Made by a program: the position numbers and the translations under genes
DNA from: Lentisphaeria bacterium
GTDB taxonomy: Bacteria > Verrucomicrobiota > Lentisphaeria > Victivallales > Victivallaceae
Assembly (NCBI GenBank): GCA_017457105.1
Contig: JAFTIA010000064.1
Location: 1 to 64,000, forward strand
Length of the DNA stretch: 64,000 nt
Direction of reading: 5' to 3'
Notes under the pieces: generated by a model
Seen by the model: the letters and a program-made list of their open reading frames with translations, nothing else
What the model was told of the DNA's origin: nothing
The model's database searches: none
In this document: positions 32,414 to 40,960 of the stretch, piece after piece
Position numbering within the stretch: the first letter of the stretch is position 1
Layout of the letters: each line of letters begins with the position of its first letter

Positions 32414-33928
32414 TTATTTTTCTCCTGCGGGAATTACTGTTTTTCCGGCCGGGATGGCATATTTTTCCCCGGAAAGGATCAGGGTAAACGGTTTTGCCGC
32501 CCGGACAGTCACCTGACTGTTTTCAGACAGCAGGTCCACCCGGTTCCCGCCGAAGGAAAGGTTGCAAATACCCAGTTTCCCGACATGTTCCGGCAAATTC
32601 CATGCCACTTCATTTTTGAACGCATCCACCGAATAGATCCCGATCACATCCTCTATCAAAAGTGCAATGGGCCCCAATGCCGACCAACCGCAGAAGTCCG
32701 GACGGACAATGCGGTTGTTTTCATCGCAGGACCGTGCCGGTTCCGGCTTATTGGGGTTATAACACTCCCAGATCGTATGGGGTGAATATTGCTCAAATGT
32801 CTTGGACATGTGACCGATGATCCGGAGTGCAAGCTCCCGGGCAAGGTCATGCATGCCATATCTGCCAATGGCTTTCAGTGCCATGTATGCCGTGGGAAGC
32901 CACATGGATCCCCGCCAGTACATGCCGTTTTCACCGTTGAAATCCGGGTCATTCCGGGAAAGCGATACGGCGGGAACTGCCCCTCCGAGAGTTTCCGGAT
33001 CCAGCAGATACTGCGCCTGTTTTTCCGCCTGTTCCGGCGAAGCGATCCCCGCCAGCAGGGGCCAGAAGGAAGCAATGGTCAAAACCTCATGCCTTTCCCC
33101 ATTGGTCATAGAATCAAAGTAACTGCCTTTTTCTTCATTCCAGTAATGGGCATTGACCGTATCCTTCAATGCTTCAAAGGTTTTCTGCCAATGGAGAGCC
33201 ATCTCTTTTTCGCCGATGATCTCTGCCATTTCAGAAATCAGACGGGCACTCAATGCCTGCTGGCAAATGGCATCCAGCCACAACATATCCGGATTGTTCG
33301 GCCGGGGCATGAAAGCGTGTTCCCCCACCCTGCCGCGGGGAGTATTGTCCATGCCGGAACTGCCGCCTTCCCAGTGGTAACCGTGACCATCTTTGCGCCA
33401 CCAGACAGGGGCAAAAACACATTCTGGGGGCGTGGTATCCTGCACCGTTTCCAGCCATTCAAAATGTTTCTGCAAATACTGTTTTTCCAGAAGCAGCGTC
33501 CGCAAATGCTCCCTGCTGCCGTGGAACATGGCATTGGCATGTTCCGACCAGGCAAAAAGCGGCGGATTGGAACCGTGACAAATCTTCATCCGTACCCGAT
33601 CCCCCACGGAATACCCGGTCCAATCCAAATCGTTTTCCACCGTAAGATACGGCAGTTTTTCTGTTCCATGCAGAGGTTCATAGAAATTTTTCAAAGACTG
33701 ATATCCGGGAAACTCCGGTTGGGCATATTTGCAGAAAAGCGCCATAAAACAGGTATCCCAAACCCAGATGAATTCTTTGCAGAATGCCTCGTCCATATAC
33801 GGGGTCTGCGGCATCCCCGGAAGATCCACCACATGTTTATGGGCACATTCCCACGCAAAATCATACAACTTCAAAAATTCCGGATGCTCATCATACACCA
33901 CTTGCGGAAGTGCGGCATGCCAAGTCAT
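32414..33928 (-). CDS. GH63/MGH-like (alpha/alpha)6 glycoside hydrolase
   Basis: A 504-residue protein of the six-hairpin glycosidase group related to GH63 and mannosylglycerate/glucosylglycerate hydrolases. The signature EFIWVWDTCFMALFCKYA is near residues 52-70. GGSSGMDNTPR (Asp, proposed general acid) and IWECYNPNKPEPARS (Glu, proposed base) are the catalytic regions, and DFCGWSALGPIALLIEDVIGI follows the family pattern near the end. No signal peptide, so cytoplasmic and acting on short imported oligosaccharides. GAGGTG lies before the start. It is 8 bases after the MurQ-like gene. Confidence 0.85.
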   Translation of the reverse strand: MTWHAALPQVVYDEHPEFLKLYDFAWECAHKHVVDLPGMPQTPYMDEAFCKEFIWVWDTCFMALFCKYAQPEFPGYQSLKNFYEPLHGTEKLPYLTVENDLDWTGYSVGDRVRMKICHGSNPPLFAWSEHANAMFHGSREHLRTLLLEKQYLQKHFEWLETVQDTTPPECVFAPVWWRKDGHGYHWEGGSSGMDNTPRGRVGEHAFMPRPNNPDMLWLDAICQQALSARLISEMAEIIGEKEMALHWQKTFEALKDTVNAHYWNEEKGSYFDSMTNGERHEVLTIASFWPLLAGIASPEQAEKQAQYLLDPETLGGAVPAVSLSRNDPDFNGENGMYWRGSMWLPTAYMALKAIGRYGMHDLARELALRIIGHMSKTFEQYSPHTIWECYNPNKPEPARSCDENNRIVRPDFCGWSALGPIALLIEDVIGIYSVDAFKNEVAWNLPEHVGKLGICNLSFGGNRVDLLSENSQVTVRAAKPFTLILSGEKYAIPAGKTVIPAGEK

Positions 33929-33936
33929 CGTTCACC

Positions 33937-35568
33937 TCACTTTTTCAATAAACCAAGAGTGTACTGCACAGGGGACGGCTTTTCTTTGTCGGGCGGCATG
34001 GCATCCAGATCTTCCATGGCACGGAATAGTGTTTCGGCAGCAGTTACATAATCCACTTCGCCCAATTCGGAAATAAGCCGGATGGCACGGTCGATCAGTT
34101 TTTTGTTGGACACTGCCACATAACTCATCCAGTTCCCCGCTACCCGCCCGAAAAGAACCATGGTTCCGGTGGAAATGGTGTTGAACATCAGCTTCACCGC
34201 CAGATGTTCAAAGACATGCATCCGGGTTGCTTCCGGAGTAAAGGGGACGGAAAGACGGTATGTATGGGCAAACGCCGCAGCTTCTTTATTGTAAGCCCCG
34301 CTCAACTCCCCACGGGGAGCGGAGAAACTGAACAGCACTGCGGCATCTTTCCCCGTGGCATAACGGCTGGGCAGAGGTTCATTGCCCACAGGGATCTGCA
34401 TCATATCCGCCAGAGAAACTTTCGGGGGATTGGCCGTTACAGGAGAATCCGCCCCCACCATCCGGCTGTAATCCTCCACGGTCCACTCCAGACAACGGGG
34501 CAGACGGTTGCCGAATGCCCGCTTCATGGCATCCGTTGTACAATAAAGCGGGTTCCGGGCAAAGGCCCATGGTTCAGGGAGAATATTGTCCGTTATTTTT
34601 TTGAATCCGGGCAGCATAAAGGTTGGGGAGCGTTCTGTGGTGTCCGTAAAGATATCCAGCAAATAATCATCCACAAAATAGGTCACCCGACCGCCCTGCT
34701 TGTAAATGCCGCACTCAAACTGCATATAATCAGCAAGGATTCCAACATTGCGCTCACTTTCCACCTGATCCAACAGAGATTCAAAGCAACCAGCGTAATC
34801 CACCGTTCCGGGTTCTCCGGAAAGATTCCGCAAAACAGCATCCAGTGCCGCAGATGCGATCAACTGTTCCGACGTCGTTGCCTGCATCCGTGTGGATCCT
34901 GCAAGAGCCATGGGCCCGCAGGAAAGGTCAAGCACGGTCACCATGGGGTTGGTGATCGCCTCCCGGGAACGGGCAAGATGTTCCTTCAAAATCTCCGCAG
35001 GGTTGTTGAAAAGAAGAAAAGCGCGGCATCCGCGGCGGGTGGCTTCTGCAACAGTCCCCAGAACGGAACTTGTTTCGCCGCCCTCTGTAATGGCGACCAG
35101 CAAATCCGCAGGCCCCATATTCCGGTCCGCCACCTGCCGTGCCCCGAATACCGCAAAATCCTCAAAAGATTCCACAGATTTGATCAGAGCGTAATCGCCG
35201 CCGGTCATAATGCTTTCCACATGGGAGGCATATTTCTCCCCTGCATAAGACCGCCACATGGCCTCCAGCAAAATGGAAAGCCGCCCGGTGGCTCCGCATC
35301 CGGAAAAAATGATCCGGCCGCCATTGCTGATAACACGGGTCCCGGTTGCAACAAAATCAGCAAAGGCCTCTGATGCCAAAACCTTCTTTGCCATCTCCAG
35401 CACATTACGGTCCACCCGCTGAAGCATCCGGACACCGTCTTCCGGAGAACCGGCAAACACTTTATCCATCCCCCGGGTCAGCGGATTGGATTGTTCCGTA
35501 GGCAGAAACCCCAGATGAAACGGTTTCTCATTTTCCACAAAATCGCGGGCTTTTTCCAAATATGTCAT
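33937..35568 (-). CDS. MurQ/GckR-like double-SIS sugar-phosphate protein
   Basis: A 543-residue protein with two SIS-type regions. The first has GGRIIFSGCGATGRLSILLEA and TEGGETSSVLG; a MurQ-type GSTRMQATTSEQLIAS follows. A second region carries KLMFNTISTGTMVLFGR and GNWMSYVAVSNKKL, also as in MurQ. MurQ itself is about 300 residues and cleaves N-acetylmuramate-6-phosphate; the doubled size recalls glucokinase regulatory proteins. The start at 35568 is preferred (GGAG before it; family-like MTYLEKA); the 35613 start crosses the putative promoter. With the glycosidase and CYTH genes it forms one operon, probably salvaging a sugar phosphate. Confidence 0.78.
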   Translation of the reverse strand: MTYLEKARDFVENEKPFHLGFLPTEQSNPLTRGMDKVFAGSPEDGVRMLQRVDRNVLEMAKKVLASEAFADFVATGTRVISNGGRIIFSGCGATGRLSILLEAMWRSYAGEKYASHVESIMTGGDYALIKSVESFEDFAVFGARQVADRNMGPADLLVAITEGGETSSVLGTVAEATRRGCRAFLLFNNPAEILKEHLARSREAITNPMVTVLDLSCGPMALAGSTRMQATTSEQLIASAALDAVLRNLSGEPGTVDYAGCFESLLDQVESERNVGILADYMQFECGIYKQGGRVTYFVDDYLLDIFTDTTERSPTFMLPGFKKITDNILPEPWAFARNPLYCTTDAMKRAFGNRLPRCLEWTVEDYSRMVGADSPVTANPPKVSLADMMQIPVGNEPLPSRYATGKDAAVLFSFSAPRGELSGAYNKEAAAFAHTYRLSVPFTPEATRMHVFEHLAVKLMFNTISTGTMVLFGRVAGNWMSYVAVSNKKLIDRAIRLISELGEVDYVTAAETLFRAMEDLDAMPPDKEKPSPVQYTLGLLKK

Positions 35569-35592
35569 TTTCCTATACTCCGATTCATTTGT

Positions 35593-35645
35593 GATCATTT
35601 CAAAAGTCATCAAAATAAAGAAATTGTCTGACCTTTGAAATTACC
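35593..35645. promoter_or_regulatory. Inverted pair of TTTCAAAAGTCA-type motifs before the MurQ-like operon
   Basis: GATCATTTCAAAAGTCA (35593-35609) faces TGACCTTTGAAATTACC (35629-35645), whose reverse complement matches at most positions, with 19 bases between them. A minus-strand promoter TTTCAA-17-TATTTT would fall between and over the arms. A single copy of the same core lies at 28872-28885. Confidence 0.5.
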
Positions 35646-35660
35646 ACATGCTATATAATG

Positions 35661-35693
35661 AAAAGACGCACACTTGTTTAAAGCAAGTGTACG
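35661..35693 (-). terminator. Terminator of the oxidoreductase-isomerase operon
   Basis: CGCACACTTG (35667-35676) and CAAGTGTACG (35684-35693) form a 10-bp stem with one G-T pair. On the minus strand it is followed by TCTTTTCATT, just after the isomerase stop at 35719. Confidence 0.8.
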
Positions 35694-35718
35694 CCCTTCA
35701 TCTTCAAACTATAACAGC

Positions 35719-36609
35719 TTATTCAAACAAAGCCTTAACATTGCCCAAGCTGACTTCCGCCCCTTCGAGGCAGGGTTCTTTGCCTTCGTATTCCACAGAA
35801 ATGAAGCCCTTGTACTTCACTTCCTTGAGGAAGGCAACGATCTCACGCAAGTTTACATCGCCGCAACCGGTCATGGCTCCGCGCAAATAACGACCGTGAA
35901 GTGACTTGAAATGCATTGCGGGAGTAGGCACCCAGTCACGGATATGGAAATCCTTGAAGTGGATGATACCGGAAGCGATGTCGATATTGTTCATCAAACC
36001 GGTCATGGGCTGTTCATCGGCACAGAGGAAGTTCCCCACGTCAATAGTGTGCTTGTAGTTGGGGCGGTTCACGCCCAACACCAGACGGCGGACGCGTTCA
36101 CTGCCCTGAAAATGGAAACCGTGATTTTCCACACTGGTGGTGATGCCGAACCCGGCAGCATAATCAGCAATTTCCTGACATGCCTTGATGACTTTCGGCA
36201 GGTCTTTTTCAAACTGTTCCAGCGAGCATTTGTCCTGCGCCCGGTAGCAAACGTCGTGACGCATCAGCTTCACGCCAAGAGCGGCGGCAATATCCACCTG
36301 ACCTTTGACCCGTTCGATTTCTTTGCGGTATTCAGTCTTGGTGGTATCGTGGGCATCTTCACCTGCGGTGATAAAGTTGGCACCGATGGTGTAGCTGGAA
36401 AGAGCGATCTTGCACTTCTTTGCCTTTGCCTTGATCGCTTTTACAACTTTGGGATCGTCCACATCAATATAGTTGCCGGGAACAACTTCGGCGTGCTCCC
36501 CGCCGTGATCGGCGATCCATTCAATAGCACTCAATACATCCAGTTCCCCGGCACGGATGGCACGGGACAAACTGTAAATACTCATACCGACTTTCATCGT
36601 ACTGCTCAT
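35719..36609 (-). CDS. Sugar phosphate isomerase/epimerase (TIM barrel)
   Basis: A 296-residue AP-endonuclease-2-like TIM barrel of the xylose isomerase-like family. Metal-binding positions are visible: SVENHGFHFQG (Glu), HTIDVGNFL (Asp), IIHFKDFH (His) and ISVEYEGKEP (Glu). Such enzymes isomerise or epimerise sugars, inositols or keto-sugars, often together with a Gfo/Idh/MocA dehydrogenase, which is exactly the gene before it (22 bases away). AGGAG precedes the start. The substrate is unknown. Confidence 0.9.
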   Translation of the reverse strand: MSSTMKVGMSIYSLSRAIRAGELDVLSAIEWIADHGGEHAEVVPGNYIDVDDPKVVKAIKAKAKKCKIALSSYTIGANFITAGEDAHDTTKTEYRKEIERVKGQVDIAAALGVKLMRHDVCYRAQDKCSLEQFEKDLPKVIKACQEIADYAAGFGITTSVENHGFHFQGSERVRRLVLGVNRPNYKHTIDVGNFLCADEQPMTGLMNNIDIASGIIHFKDFHIRDWVPTPAMHFKSLHGRYLRGAMTGCGDVNLREIVAFLKEVKYKGFISVEYEGKEPCLEGAEVSLGNVKALFE

Positions 36610-36631
36610 TTTTTATCTCCTGAAAAGTAGG

Positions 36632-37840
36632 TTATTTTTTCTTGGCTGCAGTTTTCTTTGCCGGAGCCTTCTTTGCCGGAGCAGCAGCTTTTTTGGCAAC
36701 GGCCTTCTTTACCGGAGCGGCTGCTTTTTTGGCAACGGTCTTCTTTGCCGGAGCGGCTGCTTTTTTGGCAACGGTCTTCTTTGCCGGAGCAGCTTTCTTC
36801 ACAGCGGCTTTTTTCGGAGCGGCTTTTTTCGGAGCGGCCTTCTTTTCCACCCGGTTGCGGGGAACTTCACCCTTGCCGGAAGCATTGGAGTCACGGATCG
36901 CAGTTACCAGTGCGATTGCCTGACGGCCCGCCATCCAGTTCTGATTGCCGCCATTGAGGATGGAATCCACAAAGACTTCCTGGGAATTCGGGTGGGCCGG
37001 GAAGGATTCCGCTGAATAAAGTTTGGTCGCCGTCGTGGAACCGGCAGGAATAAAGGCAAAGCCGCCGTCAATGGATTTAAGGGAGCCTTTGGTACCATAA
37101 ATTTCAATGGACCACCAGCTGGTGGGATAGGTCCAGCTCAATTCCAGGAACCCGGTGGCACCGTTTTCAAAATCCAGCAGAGCATTCACATTGTCTTCCA
37201 CCTTGTGCTCACGGGTACGGGTGATGCCCAGCACTCGCTTGGCAGGAGAATTCAACATCCACTGCATCAAATCTGCCATGTGAACAGCAATATCCCCCAC
37301 AAGACTGCCCTCAAATTTGGGATCAACAAACCAGTCCGCCCCCGGAGACCAGCCCTTGTTCGGGGCCTGCATTCCGGCACGCTGGCTGCGGAAAGTCAGC
37401 ACATCCCCCAGCAACCCATCCTGAATAAGCTGACGGAGTCCGACATAAAGCGGAATATAACGGAAAGACTGATTGACCTGCAGGATCAAACCATTCTTTT
37501 CAGCCAGATCGATCATTTCATCCGCCTGTTCCGGGGTGTAAGACATGGGTTTTTCCACCAGAACATGTTTGCCGGCCTTGAGGGCGCGGATGGTCTGCGG
37601 ATAATGGCAGCTGTTGGGCGTGGCGATGATCACGGCATCCACGGCATCAAACAATTCCTGTTCACTCTTGCAGAACTTCGGCTTCATACCGAATTTCTTT
37701 GCAAGTTCCTTTGCCTTTTCCGGCACAATGTCATACATGGCTGTAATGGAGGCATTTGCCTTGACTTTTTCCATTCCGGGCACATGATTCCGGGTGGCGA
37801 TCGCACCGCAACCGATCAAACCAAACTTCAGCTTAGCCAT
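36632..37840 (-). CDS. Gfo/Idh/MocA oxidoreductase with histone-H1-like C-terminal tail
   Basis: A 402-residue NAD(P)-dependent sugar or inositol dehydrogenase. The Rossmann domain begins GLIGCGAIATRNHVPG; the family lysine motif is VLVEKPMSYT. The second domain (about 125-325) carries DIAVHMADLMQWML with the catalytic-like His. The final 70 or so residues are a low-complexity run of Lys, Ala and Pro, with units like APAKKTVAKKA, as in histone H1 or bacterial H1-like proteins. This tail is no part of the enzyme family. It is encoded by three 36-base tandem repeats and degenerate flanks. The gene has a good Shine-Dalgarno (AGAGGAG) and a promoter at 37885-37912. Confidence 0.92.
   Translation of the reverse strand: MAKLKFGLIGCGAIATRNHVPGMEKVKANASITAMYDIVPEKAKELAKKFGMKPKFCKSEQELFDAVDAVIIATPNSCHYPQTIRALKAGKHVLVEKPMSYTPEQADEMIDLAEKNGLILQVNQSFRYIPLYVGLRQLIQDGLLGDVLTFRSQRAGMQAPNKGWSPGADWFVDPKFEGSLVGDIAVHMADLMQWMLNSPAKRVLGITRTREHKVEDNVNALLDFENGATGFLELSWTYPTSWWSIEIYGTKGSLKSIDGGFAFIPAGSTTATKLYSAESFPAHPNSQEVFVDSILNGGNQNWMAGRQAIALVTAIRDSNASGKGEVPRNRVEKKAAPKKAAPKKAAVKKAAPAKKTVAKKAAAPAKKTVAKKAAAPVKKAVAKKAAAPAKKAPAKKTAAKKK
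36668..36775 (-). repeat. Three tandem 36-base repeats coding the H1-like tail
   Basis: Units 36668-36703, 36704-36739 and 36740-36775 are nearly identical, in frame, and each encode twelve residues of Lys/Ala/Pro/Val/Thr. Degenerate copies continue on both sides (to about 36640 and 36850). Repeat number is likely variable between strains. Confidence 0.9.
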
Positions 37841-37884
37841 AAAATTTCTCCTCTTGTTTGTTGAATTTTCAGGCTGTTGCCGCT

Positions 37885-37912
37885 ACAATACATCTCCAAA
37901 ATAAAAATGCAA
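37885..37912 (-). promoter_or_regulatory. Promoter of the oxidoreductase operon
   Basis: On minus: TTGCAT, 16 bases, TATTGT. It lies 45 bases before the start at 37840. Confidence 0.55.
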
Positions 37913-37956
37913 CCCCGGCAAAACATAATTTTATCTTTTTTTCGTGCATAAATGCT

Positions 37957-37983
37957 TGCAATCTGCCTGAAAAAAAGTATATT
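37957..37983 (+). promoter_or_regulatory. Possible promoter of the esterase-like gene
   Basis: TTGCAA is followed after about 15 bases by TATATT, some 34 bases before the start at 38017. The spacing is shorter than ideal. Confidence 0.4.
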
Positions 37984-38016
37984 GCAACAAATGTCTTTGA
38001 AAAACAGGAGGTTTTT

Positions 38017-40017
38017 ATGTTGACGAACAGTCTGTATGGGACGATGCTGCAGGACTATTACACCTCTGCGGCGGCAGAAATCATGGAAAAACGCCGGGCG
38101 GAACTTGCCGCCATCGACACGCCGGAAGCGGCACGGGCATATGTGGAAAAAGTTCGTGAAAAATACCGCAGTTCCTTCGGCCCCTTCCCGAAAAAAACAG
38201 CCTTGAAACCGGTCATTGCTGCCCAAACTGTCAAAGACGGGATCAAAATCGACCGCTTGCATTTTGAAAGCCGCCCCGGCTACAAAGTTTCCGCCCTGTT
38301 CTACCGGCCTGAAAAATTCACAGGCAAACTGCCGGGTGTCCTCGGCGTCCTCGGTCATGCCGAAGATGGATTTCTCTCCGGGGCCTATCAATCCTATGCG
38401 CTGGGGCTGGCAAAGAAAAAGTTTGCGGTCCTGATGATCGAACCTGCCGGACAGGGCGAACGCAAACAGTTGTGGAACACCCCCGGGATCAAACAGGGCG
38501 ATCTCCACTGCTGTGCCGAACACAATCTTTTCAATAAACAGCTCCTGATGATGGGGGATGCCTTCTGCAACTGGCGGCTCTGGGACGGCATCCGGGGATT
38601 GGATTATCTGCTGACCCGCCCGGAAGTGGATACCACCCGTGTGGGCGTAACAGGCAATTCCGGAGGCGGCACCATGACCGCTTATCTCTGGGCGTATGAT
38701 GACCGCTTTACCATGGGGGCCTCCAGCTGCTACATCACCAGTTTCGAGCGCAATCTGGATAATGAACTGCCCGTGGATGCCGAACAGATCATCCCCGGTC
38801 TGGCGGCAAAGCAGTTTGAAATGGCGGATATGCTGATCGCCCGGGCTCCGCACCCCTTTATCATGATGGGTCAGAGCAATGACTTCTTCGATATTCGCGG
38901 CACGGCGGCCACCTATGCAGAAGTTTCCAGAATCTACCGGCTTCTGGGCGCGGAAGAAAATGTCCGCATGTTTATCGGAGGCGGGAACCACGGTTATTCG
39001 CAGGAAAACCGGGAAGCCATGTACGGCTTCTTTACGGAACACGCCTGCAAGCGAAAATCTGCAAAAGAACCGGCTCTTGTCATTCCTGCGCCGGAAGAAC
39101 TGCAAGTTTCCCCCAACCGGCGGGTGATCGATCTTCCGGGAGCAGTTTCTCTCCCGCAAATCATCAACAAAATGACGGAAAAGGTTCAAAAATCCTCCGG
39201 CAGAGGAAAAGCCTCCGCACTGCGGAAATATCTGGCAGAAGCTCAGCAGATCGCAGTCCCGGAAGATGTCCCGGATTATCAGGTTTTGCGGGCCCACTTT
39301 AAAGATGACGGCACTACGGTTTCCCGTTTCGGCATCCGTACAGAACCCGGGATCCGGGGATTTCTCCATCTTTATGAAGGGACGCCCCGCGGGAAAGGCG
39401 ATATTGATGAAGAAACAGGGAAATTTTATTTTCAGATCCCGGCATTTGATACCATGACCCTCTATGTGGCTCACTCCAGTGCAGAAGATGAACTGGTTTC
39501 CGGCATGGCTGTCGGCGAAGGCAAAATCGCCGCACTGGATGTGCGTGGTGTGGGGAAATCCCGGCCGACTACAACGGATGTTATGCCCTTTGATGTCCTT
39601 GCTTCTTACAATGCAGAATATTTCTACGATGCCTGCGGACTTCTCTTCCATAAACCGCTCCCCGGCGGCCGTGCCAATGATGTACTGGCGGCGGCAAAAC
39701 TCCTGAAGGCACGAGGCGTAAAAAAACTTTATCTGACAGGCAGGGGGATCGGTGCAATTTCCGCATTGCTGGCAAGTGCGGCAGAACCCGCTTTGTTTGC
39801 CGGGGTGAAACTCTACAACATGCCCCTCTCTTACACCGCCATGTGCAAGCGGGGCATTACCAAATGGCCGCAATCCACCATGCCCCGCAATCTTCTGAAA
39901 TTCGGCGATATTGCGGATCTGGCCAAAATGGCAAAAGCGGACATTCTGGAACCGTGGGATGACAACCTGCAGCCCATGCCCGCAAAACAGGCAGAAAAAG
40001 ACTGTCTGGAAAAATAA
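38017..40017 (+). CDS. Acetyl-xylan-esterase-like alpha/beta hydrolase
   Basis: A 666-residue protein with an N-terminal helical region (1-70), an alpha/beta-hydrolase domain (about 75-345) and a second domain of unknown role (about 400-666). The nucleophile elbow is GVTGNSGGGTMT (Ser in GNSGG); the acid is probably in NDFFDIRG and the His in GGGNHGYS. No signal peptide, so acts inside the cell. The start at 38017 follows CAGGAGG. The second half ends with YLTGRGIGAISALLASAAEP, itself reminiscent of a hydrolase fold (G-R-G in place of GxSxG), suggesting a degenerate second hydrolase domain. Confidence 0.78.
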   Translation: MLTNSLYGTMLQDYYTSAAAEIMEKRRAELAAIDTPEAARAYVEKVREKYRSSFGPFPKKTALKPVIAAQTVKDGIKIDRLHFESRPGYKVSALFYRPEKFTGKLPGVLGVLGHAEDGFLSGAYQSYALGLAKKKFAVLMIEPAGQGERKQLWNTPGIKQGDLHCCAEHNLFNKQLLMMGDAFCNWRLWDGIRGLDYLLTRPEVDTTRVGVTGNSGGGTMTAYLWAYDDRFTMGASSCYITSFERNLDNELPVDAEQIIPGLAAKQFEMADMLIARAPHPFIMMGQSNDFFDIRGTAATYAEVSRIYRLLGAEENVRMFIGGGNHGYSQENREAMYGFFTEHACKRKSAKEPALVIPAPEELQVSPNRRVIDLPGAVSLPQIINKMTEKVQKSSGRGKASALRKYLAEAQQIAVPEDVPDYQVLRAHFKDDGTTVSRFGIRTEPGIRGFLHLYEGTPRGKGDIDEETGKFYFQIPAFDTMTLYVAHSSAEDELVSGMAVGEGKIAALDVRGVGKSRPTTTDVMPFDVLASYNAEYFYDACGLLFHKPLPGGRANDVLAAAKLLKARGVKKLYLTGRGIGAISALLASAAEPALFAGVKLYNMPLSYTAMCKRGITKWPQSTMPRNLLKFGDIADLAKMAKADILEPWDDNLQPMPAKQAEKDCLEK

Positions 40018-40025
40018 ATCTGAAC

Positions 40026-40053
40026 TTGTATAAACGCTCAAAAGTGCTATATT
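40026..40053 (+). promoter_or_regulatory. Promoter of the rhomboid-queA run
   Basis: TTGTAT, 16 bases, TATATT with TGC before the -10. It lies 40 bases before the rhomboid start. Confidence 0.7.
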
Positions 40054-40092
40054 ACCTCCGGGGGGAAAGATTATTTTTCAACGGAGAATTTT

Positions 40093-40959
40093 ATGGGTCT
40101 TTATGAGCGTTCTTATATGCGCTCCGGCGGCGATGCCGGAGCAGGCAGCAAAGCAATGATCAAGAATCTGATCATCGCCAATATCGTCATTTTCTTTGCG
40201 GCAAAAATCGCCCCGGAACTGGGGGCGGCATTGATCCTTACCGGAGCAAGTATGCACCGGTTTGAACTCTACCGGATCGTTACTGCTGCATTTTTGCATT
40301 TTGATTTCTGGCACATCGTCCTGAATATGTGGGGACTTTATCTCTTTGGATCCGTGGTGGCACCCTATTTGCGGGGCAGACAGATTTTCTGGCTGTATCT
40401 GATGGGCGGGGTCATAGGGAATCTCCTCTTTGTGGCATTCAACCTGAACAGTTTCTTTGCCCTGCTGGGTGCCTCCGGCGCAGTATATGCAATCACCATT
40501 GCCGCCGCCATGCTGGAACCGGAACGGCGTTTTGTCATGATTTTCATGCCGTTCCGGCCGGTCAAAACAAGCACCATGGTGATCGTTTTTACGATCATTG
40601 AGGTTTTGAGTACGCTTGGCAATCATGACGGAGTGGCACATCTGGCACATCTGGGGGGCTTCATCGGCGGGTATCTTTATCTGAAACTGGCAAAAGTTCC
40701 CCTCGCCTGGGATCCTCTCCGGAAACTCCTTCCCAAACGCAACCCCGTAAGTTTTGACCGTGAAGGATACGGCAGAAATTACGATAAACAAAGTTACCGT
40801 ACCGGCGGCAGCTCGTCCTTTTCCGGCGGTTTTGTCCCCCAGCAGGAAGTGGACCGTCTGCTGGATAAGATCTCGGCAACCGGGATCAATTCTCTTACGG
40901 AAGAAGAGCTTGCCACTCTGCGCAAAGTCCGTGAACACATGAATCATCCGGGGCGGTAA
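40093..40959 (+). CDS. Rhomboid-family intramembrane serine protease
   Basis: A 288-residue membrane protein with about six transmembrane segments between residues 22 and 205. The active-site Ser lies in LGASGAVYA and the His in HLAHLGGFIGG; the conserved HFDFWHIVLNMWGLYLFG of loop 1 and TM2 is present. Family enzymes cut single-pass membrane proteins within the bilayer. The C-terminal cytoplasmic tail (about 215-288) includes QQEVDRLLDKISATGINSLT, a short domain found at the end of many bacterial rhomboids. It is followed one base later by queA. Confidence 0.95.
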   Translation: MGLYERSYMRSGGDAGAGSKAMIKNLIIANIVIFFAAKIAPELGAALILTGASMHRFELYRIVTAAFLHFDFWHIVLNMWGLYLFGSVVAPYLRGRQIFWLYLMGGVIGNLLFVAFNLNSFFALLGASGAVYAITIAAAMLEPERRFVMIFMPFRPVKTSTMVIVFTIIEVLSTLGNHDGVAHLAHLGGFIGGYLYLKLAKVPLAWDPLRKLLPKRNPVSFDREGYGRNYDKQSYRTGGSSSFSGGFVPQQEVDRLLDKISATGINSLTEEELATLRKVREHMNHPGR

Positions 40960-40960
40960 A

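Noticed and set aside
36668-36775. Three 36-base direct repeats as a CRISPR array
   Set aside because: There are no spacers between them; the units abut and are in frame inside a gene.
36642-36923. Plus-strand Ala/Phe-rich frame resembling a membrane protein
   Set aside because: It is the complement of the Lys/Ala repeat of the oxidoreductase tail; the repetition makes it look patterned.
37828-40041. Minus-strand reading frame of 737 codons over the esterase-like gene
   Set aside because: It lies fully antisense to a gene with a clear alpha/beta-hydrolase motif and a good ribosome binding site, and its translation has no protein-like pattern.
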